A DNA stretch of 64,000 nt, from assembly GCA_963794265.1 (NCBI GenBank), contig CAWCDJ010000003.1, positions 620,001-684,000 of the forward strand, written 5' to 3'. Below, piece by piece: positions 26,043 through 35,112 of this stretch. Position numbers and translations under genes: made by a program. Position 1 is the first letter of the stretch. The number at the start of each line of letters is the position of its first letter. Source of the DNA: CAWCDJ01 sp963794265. GTDB taxonomy: Bacteria; Acidobacteriota; Terriglobia; Bryobacterales; Bryobacteraceae. Under the pieces are notes generated by a model that saw only the letters and a list, made by a program, of their open reading frames with translations, searched no databases and was not told the DNA's origin.

Positions 26043-27082
26043 GCACCACCGTTACACCCCCGCCCAAGAAGACCAACCGCCTGGGGCTGGAAGTCCTGAG
26101 CTACAAGGGCAGCAAGACCACATTGTGCGCCGGCTGCGGGCACAATTCCATCTCCGAACGCATCGTCGAATGCTTTTACGAGCTGGGCGTGGAGCCCTAC
26201 AAGGTGGCCAAATTTTCGGGCATCGGCTGCTCCTCCAAATCGCCGGCTTACTTCCTGGGCATGGCTCACGGTTTCAATGGCGTGCACGGACGGATGCCGG
26301 CCATCGCCACCGGCGCCCTGCTGGCCAACCGGACCCTGTTCGGGATCGGGGTCAGCGGAGACGGCGACACCGCCTCCATCGGCCTGGGCCAGTTCATGCA
26401 CCTCGTGCGGCGTAATATGCCGCTCATCTATATCATTGAAGACAATGGGGTTTACGGCCTGACCAAGGGACAGTTCTCAGCCACCGCGGACCTCGGCTCG
26501 ACGCTCAAGACGGGCGTTCCCAACGACTTGCCGCCCTTCGACTGCTGCGCGCTGGCCATGAAATGGGGCGCCACGTTCGTCGCCCGGTCTTTCAGCGGCG
26601 ACAAAAAGCAGCTCCAGGCGGTCGTGAAGGCGGCCATCGCCCACCAGGGCCTCTCGGTCATCGACGTGGTCTCGCCCTGCGTCACCTTCAACGACCACAT
26701 CGGTTCCACCAAGAGCTACAGCTACATGAAGGAGCACGAAGAGGTGCTCCACGACCTGGACTTCGTTCCGTTTTTCGAGGACATCTCGGTGGAAATTCCG
26801 GAAGGGGATGTGGTGGACGTGCAGATGCACGACGGCTCGCACCTGCGCATCCGCAAGCTCCACCACGACTACGATCCCACCGACCGGATCACCGCGCTCG
26901 GGCTGCTCGAAGAGGCCGAAGCCAAGGGCGAAGTGCTGACGGGCGTTCTCTACGTGAACCCCGACAAGCCCACCTTCCTGGACCTGCTGAATCTTGCGGA
27001 AGAGCCCGTGGCGACCCTGCCCCAGTCCAAGGTTCGTCCGGGCCGGGAAGTTCTGGAGACGGTCATGGAAGAGCTCCGCTGA
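26039..27082 (+). CDS. korB: 2-oxoglutarate:ferredoxin oxidoreductase, beta subunit
   Basis: 347 residues, the usual length. CAGCGHN and FSGIGCSS supply three of the Cys ligands of the [4Fe-4S] cluster, with a later Cys in VSPCVTFND as the fourth. GVSGDGD and the following DNGVYGLTKGQ bind thiamine diphosphate and magnesium. It forms the catalytic partner of KorA, and its ATG lies inside the korA stop (ATGA), so the two are co-translated. A strong terminator follows at 27193. Confidence 0.92.
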   Translation: MSTTVTPPPKKTNRLGLEVLSYKGSKTTLCAGCGHNSISERIVECFYELGVEPYKVAKFSGIGCSSKSPAYFLGMAHGFNGVHGRMPAIATGALLANRTLFGIGVSGDGDTASIGLGQFMHLVRRNMPLIYIIEDNGVYGLTKGQFSATADLGSTLKTGVPNDLPPFDCCALAMKWGATFVARSFSGDKKQLQAVVKAAIAHQGLSVIDVVSPCVTFNDHIGSTKSYSYMKEHEEVLHDLDFVPFFEDISVEIPEGDVVDVQMHDGSHLRIRKLHHDYDPTDRITALGLLEEAEAKGEVLTGVLYVNPDKPTFLDLLNLAEEPVATLPQSKVRPGREVLETVMEELR

Positions 27083-27192
27083 CGGTGCGGAATTCACCCC
27101 CCGCGGCCTGATTTGGATTGATTTGATGACACTTCGATGATAGGATGTCCTCGGTCTGTCATCCTCCGAGACAGATCGCAGTAGCACTTTTG

Positions 27193-27228
27193 AGCCCCGC
27201 ACGGCTTATTCGGCGCGGGGCTTTTTTC
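27193..27228 (+). terminator. Rho-independent terminator after korB
   Basis: AGCCCCGC and GCGGGGCT form a perfect 8-bp stem around a 14-base loop, followed directly by a run of T. Its position 110 bp after korB separates korAB from the sigma factor operon. Confidence 0.85.
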
Positions 27229-27308
27229 TTGAACGCTCTTCGCCGGCCGGCTCGTCTGCTAATGCCGGCTCGTCCGCCTCGTCCCCTTACTTGGAAGAGC
27301 TTGATAGG

Positions 27309-27866
27309 ATGAAAGCGCTAATGGCTGTCCCCTTTGAACCGGCTACCCCCGCCGCGGTGGACCTGGAGCAGGTCTTCCGCGATAACCACGCCATGGTCTT
27401 CCGTGCCGCCTATCGGGTCACGGGAAACACCGGCGACGCGGAGGATGCGCTGCAGACCGTCTTCATGCGCCTTCTCAAACGCGATCCCGCCGCCGATCCG
27501 GTCGGCAATATGGCCAGCTTCCTGCACCGCGCCGCGGTCAATGCCGCGCTCGACCTGGTGCGGTCGCGCCAGAATATCCGCAATGTCCCGCTGGACGAAC
27601 TGGAGCCGGTGCTGGCCGAGCCGGCCTTCCGCAGCCCCGAGCGGGCCCAGGCGTCCAGCGAAATCCGCGAATGGCTGCGCGGCGCGCTGGCCAGGCTCAA
27701 CCCGAAGATCGCGCAAATGTTTGCCCTCCGGTTTTTTGAAGGAAGAGATAATCCCGAAATTGCGCAACTCCTCGACACCACCCCCGGCACGGTGGCGGTG
27801 ACATTGTCCCGCACCCGGGACCGGCTGGAAAAGGAGTTTCGCGCGTATTTGGGAGGTGCCGCATGA
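27309..27866 (+). CDS. ECF-type RNA polymerase sigma factor
   Basis: About 185 residues from ATG 27309; ATG 27321 and TTG 27291 are alternatives. Region 2 (about 18-85; YRVTGNTGDAEDALQTVF) binds the -10 element and core polymerase, and region 4 (about 115-175; NPEIAQLLDTTPGTVAVTLSR) binds the -35. Region 3 is absent, as in ECF factors. The stop overlaps the start of a membrane-bound anti-sigma protein (ATGA), so this sigma is very likely held inactive by that protein, and the operon it starts encodes two ABC systems. Confidence 0.9.
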   Translation: MKALMAVPFEPATPAAVDLEQVFRDNHAMVFRAAYRVTGNTGDAEDALQTVFMRLLKRDPAADPVGNMASFLHRAAVNAALDLVRSRQNIRNVPLDELEPVLAEPAFRSPERAQASSEIREWLRGALARLNPKIAQMFALRFFEGRDNPEIAQLLDTTPGTVAVTLSRTRDRLEKEFRAYLGGAA

Positions 27867-30352
27867 GTGCCGCTGAATTCAACCCCATGGATCCAAAACT
27901 GGAACAGGCCATGCAGGAAATCCGTGACGACTCGCCGGAATCCGCGGTGGTGGAAGCCGCCGCGGCGCGCGTCTGGGCGCGGCTCGCCGAAGCCGCCTCC
28001 GCGACGCCGCACGAGCACATCCGGGGCTGCGCCGATTTCCGGGCGATGCTGCCGGATTATCGCGCCGGCCGTCTGTCCGCGGCCCGCGCCACGCTCCTCA
28101 AGGACCATCTCAACGAGTGCGTCGCGTGCCGCAAAGTGTACGAAGGCAAGGTGACCGCGATGCCCGCCGCCCGCGCCGCCCGGCGCCCCAACTACACCGT
28201 GCGCTGGGCCGCCGCCGCGGTGGTGGTCGCCGCCGCCGGGCTCTCCGTCTGGGTGGCGCTGGACCAGTTCGGAGGCCACGGCGGACGCGCCATCGTTCAG
28301 ACCGTCACCGGGAACCTCTATGAAGTTTCGGCCGCCGGGATCAAGCCGCTGACCGCCGGGCAGGATCTGCCGGATGGCATCGAACTGCGCACCGCCAAGG
28401 ATTCCGATGCCATGCTCCAGTTGCACGACGGATCGGTGGTCGAACTGCGCGAACGCTCCGGACTCTCCACTACCCGGACCGCCAGCGATCTCACCATTCG
28501 CCTCAGCCGCGGCAGCATTATCGTGCAGGCCGCCAGGCGGCGGCACGGCCATCTCTATGTTGCCACCGCCGACTTCCGCATCGCGGTCACCGGAACGGTG
28601 TTCAGCGTCAGTTCGGGCGTGAAGGGGTCGCGCGTCTCCGTCATCCAGGGCGAAGTGCACGTTTCCCAGAGCAATGAAGACAGAGTGCTGCACCCCGGCG
28701 ACCAGGCCGTTACCGGCGCCACCCTCGAACCTGTGTCGGTGCGGGAAGATATTTCATGGAGCCGCAACCGCGATCGCCTCATGCAGCAGCTCGATGCGCT
28801 CAAAGTCAGCCTGCAGAAGATCCACATGCCGGCTCTGCGGTATGACAGCGCCCTGCTGAAGCGCCTGCCCGCGAATGTCGTGTTCTTCGCCAGTATCCCC
28901 AACCTCGCGCAATATCTGGGCGAGGCCGAGGCCGTGTTTCACCGGAAGCTGGCTGAAAATCCGGAGCTGCGCGCCTGGTGGGCCGGCCGCTCTTCGAACG
29001 TCGAACCGGTGATTGAGAAACTGCGCGCCGCCAGCGAATACCTGGGCGATGAAGTGGTGGTCGTGGCCGTCTCCGGAGCCCAGGAAGGAATGCAGGCGCC
29101 GGTGTTCCTGGCCGAAGCCAAGCGCGAAGGCTTCCCCGAATTCGTGAAACAGCAGGGGATTCCGGCGGCTGTCGTCACCCGCCCCGGGCTGGTGATTTTC
29201 GGCCCCGCGAAGGCTTCCGTGGATCAGCTGGCCGCCTCGCTCGACGCCGCCACCGGCAGTTTCCAGGGCACCCCTTTCTACAACCGCATCGCCTCTGCCT
29301 ATCATGAGGGCGCCGGTCTGCTGCTGTGCGCCGATCTCTCCCGGCTTTCGAACGATCGCGGCCCGCAAACGGCTTCGTTCCGTTATTTCGTGGCGGAACA
29401 GAAAGACGTCCAGGGCCAGATGGAAACCCGCGCCGCGGTGGATTTCAACGGCCCCCGCACCGGCATCGCCGCGTGGCTGGCCGAACCGTCGCCCATGGGT
29501 TCGCTCGATTACATTTCGCCCGACGCCACTCTGGTGGCGGCATTTGTGGTGAAGAACCCGGCGGCCATTGTGGACCAAGTGGCCGGCGTCGAGCAGCGCT
29601 CCCCGGCCGCGGCTACGCGAGCCATCGACGAGCTTCAGCAAAAGGTCGGCTACGACGTCCGCAACGATCTGGCGGCCAGTCTGGGCGGCGAATTTTCGCT
29701 CTCGCTCGACGGCCCGGCCTTCCCGGTTCCCTCCTGGAAGCTGATCGCCGAATGCTACGACCCCGCGCGCCTCCAGGCGACCCTGCGCAAGTTCGTGGAT
29801 GCCTACAACCAGCAGGCCGTGAAAGCCGGCCACACGCCGCTGCGCACCTCCGAGGAGGCCGTCGAAGGGCGCACCTACTACATGATCGCTGGCGGCGACC
29901 CCAACCCGCTGACCGAGGCGCACTACACGTTCTCCGATGGATACCTGATCGCCGGGCCGACCCGGGCGCTGGTGTCCCGCGCGCTTCAGGTGAAAACTTC
30001 CGGCACCTCCATCACACACTCCGCCCGGTTCCTCCAGATGGAACCGCGCGACCACTACGCCAACTTCTCCGCCCTGATCTATCAGGATCTTGGGACTACC
30101 CTGGCGCCGCTCACCAGCCTGCTGGGGGCTTTCGCCTCGAGCGGAGGGCGCGGCGCGCAGGACGCGCTCCAGGGGTTGGGCAACATGAAACCCATGCTGG
30201 TGGCGGCTTACGGCGCGCCAGACCGCATCACGGTGGCCGGAGGCGGCCCCATGTTCGGATCCGCGCTGAACAGCATCCTGAGCGGCAACCTGCTCGGACT
30301 GGTCGAAAACGGACTTCCGTTCCGCCAGATGTCGGGAACAAGGGTTCGCTGA
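27863..30352 (+). CDS. Giant anti-sigma factor with FecR domain and long extracytoplasmic region
   Basis: 829 residues. The cytoplasmic N-terminus has an H-x3-C-x2-C zinc anti-sigma motif (His82, Cys86, Cys89). One membrane segment (about 114-134) is followed by a FecR-like beta domain (about 143-290, with TADFRIAVTGTVFSV and VIQGEVHV). The remaining 500 residues resemble DUF3352-type proteins (PANVVFFASIPNLAQYL, then LGGEFSLSLDG); they are predicted outside the membrane and have no known function. It should capture the ECF sigma and release it on an envelope signal. The start overlaps the sigma gene by 4 bp. The fusion is much longer than typical FecR proteins. Confidence 0.85.
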   Translation: MSAAEFNPMDPKLEQAMQEIRDDSPESAVVEAAAARVWARLAEAASATPHEHIRGCADFRAMLPDYRAGRLSAARATLLKDHLNECVACRKVYEGKVTAMPAARAARRPNYTVRWAAAAVVVAAAGLSVWVALDQFGGHGGRAIVQTVTGNLYEVSAAGIKPLTAGQDLPDGIELRTAKDSDAMLQLHDGSVVELRERSGLSTTRTASDLTIRLSRGSIIVQAARRRHGHLYVATADFRIAVTGTVFSVSSGVKGSRVSVIQGEVHVSQSNEDRVLHPGDQAVTGATLEPVSVREDISWSRNRDRLMQQLDALKVSLQKIHMPALRYDSALLKRLPANVVFFASIPNLAQYLGEAEAVFHRKLAENPELRAWWAGRSSNVEPVIEKLRAASEYLGDEVVVVAVSGAQEGMQAPVFLAEAKREGFPEFVKQQGIPAAVVTRPGLVIFGPAKASVDQLAASLDAATGSFQGTPFYNRIASAYHEGAGLLLCADLSRLSNDRGPQTASFRYFVAEQKDVQGQMETRAAVDFNGPRTGIAAWLAEPSPMGSLDYISPDATLVAAFVVKNPAAIVDQVAGVEQRSPAAATRAIDELQQKVGYDVRNDLAASLGGEFSLSLDGPAFPVPSWKLIAECYDPARLQATLRKFVDAYNQQAVKAGHTPLRTSEEAVEGRTYYMIAGGDPNPLTEAHYTFSDGYLIAGPTRALVSRALQVKTSGTSITHSARFLQMEPRDHYANFSALIYQDLGTTLAPLTSLLGAFASSGGRGAQDALQGLGNMKPMLVAAYGAPDRITVAGGGPMFGSALNSILSGNLLGLVENGLPFRQMSGTRVR

Positions 30353-30367
30353 GAATCGTATCGTGAA

Positions 30368-31303
30368 ATGATGGACCCCGTCATAGAACTCGACGCCCTC
30401 GAAGTACGGCTCGGTTCGCGTACCATTCTGAAGAAGCTGAAAGCATCGCTCACGGGGCGTTCCATAGGGCTGCTGGGCCCTAACGGCGCGGGAAAATCCA
30501 CCCTGCTCAACACCCTGCTCGGCTTTCACAAGCCGTCTTCCGGCACCGCCCGGGTGTTCGGCCGCGATATCCGCACCCACGCCCGGGAGGTCCGCGGCCT
30601 GATCGGCTACATGCCGGAGAACGATTCGTTTATCGCCTCGATGACCGGAGTCCGATTTGTAAAGCTGATGGCGGAACTGGCCGGGCTGCCGAAAGAGCAC
30701 GCTCTCGAACGGGCCCACGAGGCATTTTTCTACGTGGGGCTGGGGGAAGTCCGGTACCGGCCGATCGGCACCTATTCGCTCGGCATGAAGCAGGCGGCGA
30801 AACTGGCCCAGGCCATCGCGCACGGCCCCAGGCTGCTGTTTCTCGACGAACCCACCAACGGGCTGGACCCGCCCGCCCGCACCCGCATGATCCAGCTCAT
30901 TCAGGAGATCCGCGACCGCGGCGACCTGCACCTGATTCTCTCCTCCCATCTGCTGCGCGACGTGGAAGAGTGCTGCGACCAGGTGCTGATCCTGAAAGAC
31001 GGCAACGTCGCGGCCTTCTGCAACCTCGAAGAGGAGCGCCGCATGAACCGCCGCTTTCTCGAAATCGAGACCCGCGGCGCGCAAAACGGCAACTTCCTCG
31101 AAGCCATCGAGAGGCTTGGGTGCGAAACCGCCGCCGGCGCGCAGGGCCGCATTAAGGTGATTCTTCCCGACGGCGTGGAAGTCCGCCGGCTGTATGAAAT
31201 CGCGGCTGAGCAGGAGGTGCAGATCCGCCGCCTGAGCCACAAGCGCGATTCGCTCGAAGATATCTTCCTCAAAGCCATGGAGACCGCCGATGGCCGTTTA
31301 TAA
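30368..31303 (+). CDS. ABC transporter ATPase (first of two)
   Basis: 311 residues. Walker A GPNGAGKST (about 37-45) and Walker B LLFLDEPTNGLDP are intact, but the signature reads SLGMKQ rather than LSGGQ, as in ABC-2 type exporters. About 80 C-terminal residues past the ATPase fold resemble the regulatory tail of such proteins. It begins 15 bp after the anti-sigma gene (ATG 30368 or 30371) and overlaps the permease gene by 14 bp. Together they should form one ABC-2 exporter of unknown cargo. Confidence 0.88.
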   Translation: MMDPVIELDALEVRLGSRTILKKLKASLTGRSIGLLGPNGAGKSTLLNTLLGFHKPSSGTARVFGRDIRTHAREVRGLIGYMPENDSFIASMTGVRFVKLMAELAGLPKEHALERAHEAFFYVGLGEVRYRPIGTYSLGMKQAAKLAQAIAHGPRLLFLDEPTNGLDPPARTRMIQLIQEIRDRGDLHLILSSHLLRDVEECCDQVLILKDGNVAAFCNLEEERRMNRRFLEIETRGAQNGNFLEAIERLGCETAAGAQGRIKVILPDGVEVRRLYEIAAEQEVQIRRLSHKRDSLEDIFLKAMETADGRL

Positions 31304-32192
31304 GAAAACCTACCGGCCATACGAAGGCGAGTTGACGCCCTCGTGGAAGCGCTTCCTGGTCGTCACGCGCTATGCCTTCGAAGACCTGCACCGCTCCCGC
31401 TTCCTCAACATTTTCTACATTGCGACGTTCCTCTACCCGCTGATCTGTGCGCTGCTCATCTACATCCAGCACAACGCCAGCGTGCTCAACCTGGTGGGGG
31501 CCCAGAGCGCGAACAAGATCATCTCCATCAACGTCGTGTTCTTTATGTCGCTGCTGGGGTGGCAGAGCATGCTGGCGCTGTTCCTGGCGGCGTTTATCGG
31601 CCCCGGGCAGGTCTCGCCGGACCTGGCCAACAACGCGCTGCCCCTGTACCTGGCGCGGCCTTTCTCCCGCGTCGAATACGTGCTCGGCAAAATGTCGGTG
31701 CTGCTGATCCTGCTGTCGTTCATGACGTGGGTGCCGGGCCTGCTGCTGTTCGGGCTCGAGGGCTACCTGGAAGGCTGGCAGTGGATCGGGGATCACGCCC
31801 GGTTTGCCGTCGCCATCTTTGCCGGCGCCTGGATCTGGATCGTGCTTCTGGCATTGCTGGCGCTGGCGCTCTCCGCCTGGGTGAAGTGGAAACCCGCCGC
31901 CGGCGCCCTGATGTTCGGCGTGTTCTTCGTGGCGGGCGGATTCGGCGCTACCCTGAATGCCATACAGCGCACCAACTGGGGGTCGCTGTTCAATATCAGG
32001 TACCTGATCGGCTCGGTGTGGGTACAGTTGTTCGAAGGGTCCAACCAGACCACCAACGGCGCGCTCTTTTTCCGCGCTCCGATGGGAGAGCAGCTGCCTA
32101 TGTGGTGCTCGTGGGCCGCGCTGATCGGCATCTGCCTGGTCTGTCTCTACATGCTGGCGCACAAAATCCGCGGAACCGAGGTGGTGCGGTGA
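31290..32192 (+). CDS. ABC-2 type permease (first of two)
   Basis: 300 residues with about six membrane segments (for example about 44-63, 85-106, 130-150, 170-195, 204-222 and 270-290). The N-terminus has VYKKTYRPYEGELTPSW, a motif seen in permeases of this class. A large loop is present after residue 220. It is the membrane partner of the preceding ATPase; the stop overlaps the GTG start of the second ATPase, so the four ABC genes are translated as one chain. Confidence 0.82.
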   Translation: MAVYKKTYRPYEGELTPSWKRFLVVTRYAFEDLHRSRFLNIFYIATFLYPLICALLIYIQHNASVLNLVGAQSANKIISINVVFFMSLLGWQSMLALFLAAFIGPGQVSPDLANNALPLYLARPFSRVEYVLGKMSVLLILLSFMTWVPGLLLFGLEGYLEGWQWIGDHARFAVAIFAGAWIWIVLLALLALALSAWVKWKPAAGALMFGVFFVAGGFGATLNAIQRTNWGSLFNIRYLIGSVWVQLFEGSNQTTNGALFFRAPMGEQLPMWCSWAALIGICLVCLYMLAHKIRGTEVVR

Positions 32193-33133
32193 GCGACAAC
32201 CTGATCACCTTCCAGAACGTTTCGCGCTTTTACGGCGAGGTGCTGGGCATCAACAATGTGAGCCTGTCGATTCCGCCGGGCATCACCAGCCTGGTGGGAC
32301 CCAACGGTTCGGGCAAGACCACGCTCATGAACCTGATGACGGGACTGATCCACCCCACGCAAGGCGAGATCCGCGTGCTCGGGATTCCGCCGGACCACCC
32401 CGAGCAACTCTGCCGCATGGTGGGGTATTGCGCGCAGTTCGACGCATTCCCCAGGGGCATCACGGGCTACCAGTTCATCTACTCGTTTCTGCTGATGTTC
32501 GGCTTCGCTCCCGCCGAGTGCCACGAGCGCACCGTTTCCGTGCTGCAACTGGCGGGACTCGAGGACGCGGCCAACCGCGCCGTGGCCGGCTACAGCAAGG
32601 GCATGCGGCAGCGGGTGAAACTGGCTCAGGCCATCGCCCACGATCCCAAGGTGATCGTGCTCGACGAGCCGCTCAATGGTCTCGATCCGCTGGCGCGCGC
32701 CGAAGCCATCGCGCTGTTCCGCCAGTGGGGCGACCAGGCCCGGCACGTGCTCGTCTCCAGCCACATTCTGCATGAAGTGGACCGCATCTCCGACCAGGTG
32801 ATTCTGCTCAGCCAGGGCTACGTGGTTGCCGAAGGCCAGATTCAGGGGGTGCGCAGCGAAGTGCGGGAGCAGCCCATGCAGATCCTGGTCCGCTGCGACC
32901 GTCCCGGCATGCTGGCGGCGCGCCTGTTCGAGCAGGATCACGTGGTGGAAGCCAAAGTGGCGGCCGATGGTAAAGGCCTGCTGCTTCGCACTCGCGACGC
33001 CGACAGCTTCTACCTGCTGCTGAACAAAGTGATTCTCGATTCCGGCCTGGAGGTGGAATCCGTGGCGCCGGCCGATGACGATGTGAATTCCGTCTATCAA
33101 TACCTGATCGGCGGCGAGGGGGCAACCGCATGA
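32189..33133 (+). CDS. ABC transporter ATPase (second of two)
   Basis: 314 residues from GTG 32189, inside the end of the permease gene (GTGA); the long frame upstream is a shadow of that gene. Walker A is GPNGSGKTT, the signature YSKGMRQ and Walker B IVLDEPLNGLDP. A C-terminal tail of about 90 residues follows the fold. The paired ATPase has the same architecture, so the two may form a heterodimer or serve separate permeases. It ends with an ATGA overlap to the second permease. Confidence 0.88.
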   Translation: MSDNLITFQNVSRFYGEVLGINNVSLSIPPGITSLVGPNGSGKTTLMNLMTGLIHPTQGEIRVLGIPPDHPEQLCRMVGYCAQFDAFPRGITGYQFIYSFLLMFGFAPAECHERTVSVLQLAGLEDAANRAVAGYSKGMRQRVKLAQAIAHDPKVIVLDEPLNGLDPLARAEAIALFRQWGDQARHVLVSSHILHEVDRISDQVILLSQGYVVAEGQIQGVRSEVREQPMQILVRCDRPGMLAARLFEQDHVVEAKVAADGKGLLLRTRDADSFYLLLNKVILDSGLEVESVAPADDDVNSVYQYLIGGEGATA

Positions 33134-33954
33134 ACCGGCTTTGGTTCCGCCAGATCGGCGCCGTGCTGCGCCTCGAATTGAAGAAGACTTTCCTCTCGCG
33201 CCGCGGCTGGTGGATTTACTTCCTGGCGCTCGGCCCGGTCGCGCTCACGCTGCTGCACTCGCTGCTCCAAAGCCGCCTCCATGGCGGGCGCCACAGCCTG
33301 GGTGAAGACAGCCTGGTGTTTGCCGGCATTTTCATGTTCTACTACCTGCGCGCCGGCATCTTTTTCGGCTGCATGGGAATTTTCTCCAATTTATTTCGCG
33401 GGGAAATGCTGGAAAAGACCCTGCACTACTATTTCCTGACGCCGATGCGGCGCGAGGCGCTGGTAGCCGGCAAGTACCTGGCCGGTCTGGCGGTGGCGCT
33501 GGTGCTATTCGTCGGCAGCGTCTCGGCTTCGTTCCTGCTGATCGGCGAACACTTCGGGCCTGCCTGGACGGATTACCTGCTGCACGGCCCCGGACTGCAC
33601 GAACTCGGCGCTTATGCGCTGGTGACCACCCTTGCCTGCATCGGCTATGGCGCGGTGTTTCTGCTGTGCGGCCTGCTTTTCAAGAACCCGATGATCTCGG
33701 CGGCGGTGGTCTGGGTATGGGAAGGCCTCAACCCGTTCCTGCCCGCGCTGCTCAAGAAGATCAGCGTCATCTTCTACCTGAAAAACCTGTGCCCGGTCGA
33801 GATTCCGATTCCGCCGCCGTTCAACGTGATTGTGATCGATGCCGACGCCACCCCGTTCTGGATCGCGGTCCCCGGGTTGCTGGCGGTGGCGCTGATCCTG
33901 CTGGTCTACTCCGCCATCTCCGCGCGCCACGCCGAGATCAGCTACGGAGAATAA
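33130..33954 (+). CDS. ABC-2 type permease (second of two)
   Basis: 274 residues with six membrane segments (roughly 33-52, 62-85, 110-135, 158-180, 190-208 and 238-262). It carries an N-terminal cytoplasmic stretch IGAVLRLELKKTFLSRRGWW, typical of ABC-2 membrane proteins, and a loop with PIPPPFN before the last helix. It overlaps the second ATPase by 4 bp and closes the operon that begins with the sigma factor. Cargo unknown. Confidence 0.8.
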   Translation: MNRLWFRQIGAVLRLELKKTFLSRRGWWIYFLALGPVALTLLHSLLQSRLHGGRHSLGEDSLVFAGIFMFYYLRAGIFFGCMGIFSNLFRGEMLEKTLHYYFLTPMRREALVAGKYLAGLAVALVLFVGSVSASFLLIGEHFGPAWTDYLLHGPGLHELGAYALVTTLACIGYGAVFLLCGLLFKNPMISAAVVWVWEGLNPFLPALLKKISVIFYLKNLCPVEIPIPPPFNVIVIDADATPFWIAVPGLLAVALILLVYSAISARHAEISYGE

Positions 33955-33956
33955 TC

Positions 33957-33970
33957 CGGGCTATTGCCCG
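33957..33970 (+). terminator. Hairpin just after the ABC operon
   Basis: CGGGC/GCCCG with a 4-base loop, two bases past the last permease stop. No T-run follows, so it may protect the 3' end rather than terminate alone. Confidence 0.4.
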
Positions 33971-34116
33971 CTAGTAACCCGGTAGGCCGATGGTTATTGG
34001 CCGGCTGTCACCCAACTCCAGTCTTGTCGCGAAGCGCGCCGCGTTTTACAGTTTCTTCAATAGCAATGTGCAACGCGGTCCGCCCCACGCGTCGGGGCGG
34101 CGGCCTCCGGTAGTAC

Positions 34117-34139
34117 CGGCTCGGAACTCGACCGAGCCG
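34117..34139 (-). terminator. Hairpin terminator after the EgtD-like gene
   Basis: Perfect 8-bp stem CGGCTCGG/CCGAGCCG with a 7-base loop, immediately next to the stop codon of the minus-strand methyltransferase. It separates this gene from the convergent ABC operon. Confidence 0.55.
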
Positions 34140-35072
34140 CTACTTCCGGCAGAGCGCCGTCATGAAGCGCCGGCCGGACTTTCCAAACGCGATCAGAATT
34201 TCCAGCCCGCCGTGTTCCCGCAGAAGCCATTCGAATGCTTCGGGCGTGTACAGGTACTGGAAATTCAAGCCGATCCGCTCCCCGCGCTGAACCGAAATCC
34301 GCTGCCCGGCGACGTTAGCGATCAGGTCGCGTTCGGCGTGGAAATGGCGGCTGATCAGGTGCAACCCCTCGTGCCGGTCGTCGCGCTTGAGTTCGAAGCG
34401 GATTTCGCCGTCGTCGGGCCCGATCCCCACGGAAGCCAGCAGCGCCCAGATGAACCGGCGAACGGCCGGATTGTTGCGGTGCTCGACGCTCTTCGCGCCT
34501 TCGAACAACTCGCCGTCGATGATCAGCCGGTCTTCGGGCTTGAGGCACTGGGCGATGTAGCGGATCTCCGCCAGCGGGTCGAACGCTCCCACGGTATTGC
34601 CGGAAATGATGAAGAGGCGCGGCGACTCGGCGGCATCCGCGGCGAACACCAGGTGAACCGGGCTGGAAATATCCGCCTTGATCCCGACGGTCTCGATGTC
34701 TTCGTCGTCGGCGCCGGCGCAGGCCGCTTCGAGCATCGCCTGGCTGGCATCCACGGGGAAGTAGAGGCACTCGCAGCCGGTGTCTTTGAGGGCCGTGAGC
34801 AGAAGCCGGTCGCGGGTGCCCTCGCCCGCGCCGAAACTGATTACCGGCATCCGCCGTCCGAAGTATTGCGCCAGCGGTCCCGCCCCGGCGGCAATCTCCC
34901 GCCACGTCTCGTTCAGGTCGCCGTATAGCTCATCGTGCTGCGTCAGTTCCGTCCAGACCGCCGCGGAACGGGGGAACCAGAAGAAGAATTTCTCCGGCAA
35001 ATCGCGCGCTTCCATCGCTTCGGCGAACTCCTGCGCGATATCCGTCTCGGTGAGGACCACTTCCACTTTCAT
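34140..35072 (-). CDS. EgtD-like SAM-dependent methyltransferase
   Basis: 310 residues of the family that includes ergothioneine histidine methyltransferase EgtD. The SAM motif VISFGAGEGTRDRLLL (about 78-93) and ISGNTVGAFDP (about 154-164) match the family's two hallmarks, and the C-terminal part holds the target-binding region. EgtD trimethylates the histidine amino group, but this branch is shorter and no EgtB or other ergothioneine gene is nearby, so the substrate is open. It is followed on the same strand by nothing before the hairpin at 34117. fabI lies upstream with a 40-bp gap. Confidence 0.72.
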   Translation of the reverse strand: MKVEVVLTETDIAQEFAEAMEARDLPEKFFFWFPRSAAVWTELTQHDELYGDLNETWREIAAGAGPLAQYFGRRMPVISFGAGEGTRDRLLLTALKDTGCECLYFPVDASQAMLEAACAGADDEDIETVGIKADISSPVHLVFAADAAESPRLFIISGNTVGAFDPLAEIRYIAQCLKPEDRLIIDGELFEGAKSVEHRNNPAVRRFIWALLASVGIGPDDGEIRFELKRDDRHEGLHLISRHFHAERDLIANVAGQRISVQRGERIGLNFQYLYTPEAFEWLLREHGGLEILIAFGKSGRRFMTALCRK

Positions 35073-35112
35073 AGGAAACCACCATTATGGCAGGGAGCGC
35101 CGTCCGAAACAG

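Noticed and set aside
28754..31240. 828-residue open frame on the minus strand
   Set aside because: It lies opposite the anti-sigma and ABC genes, which have clear motifs; the antisense protein is low-complexity.
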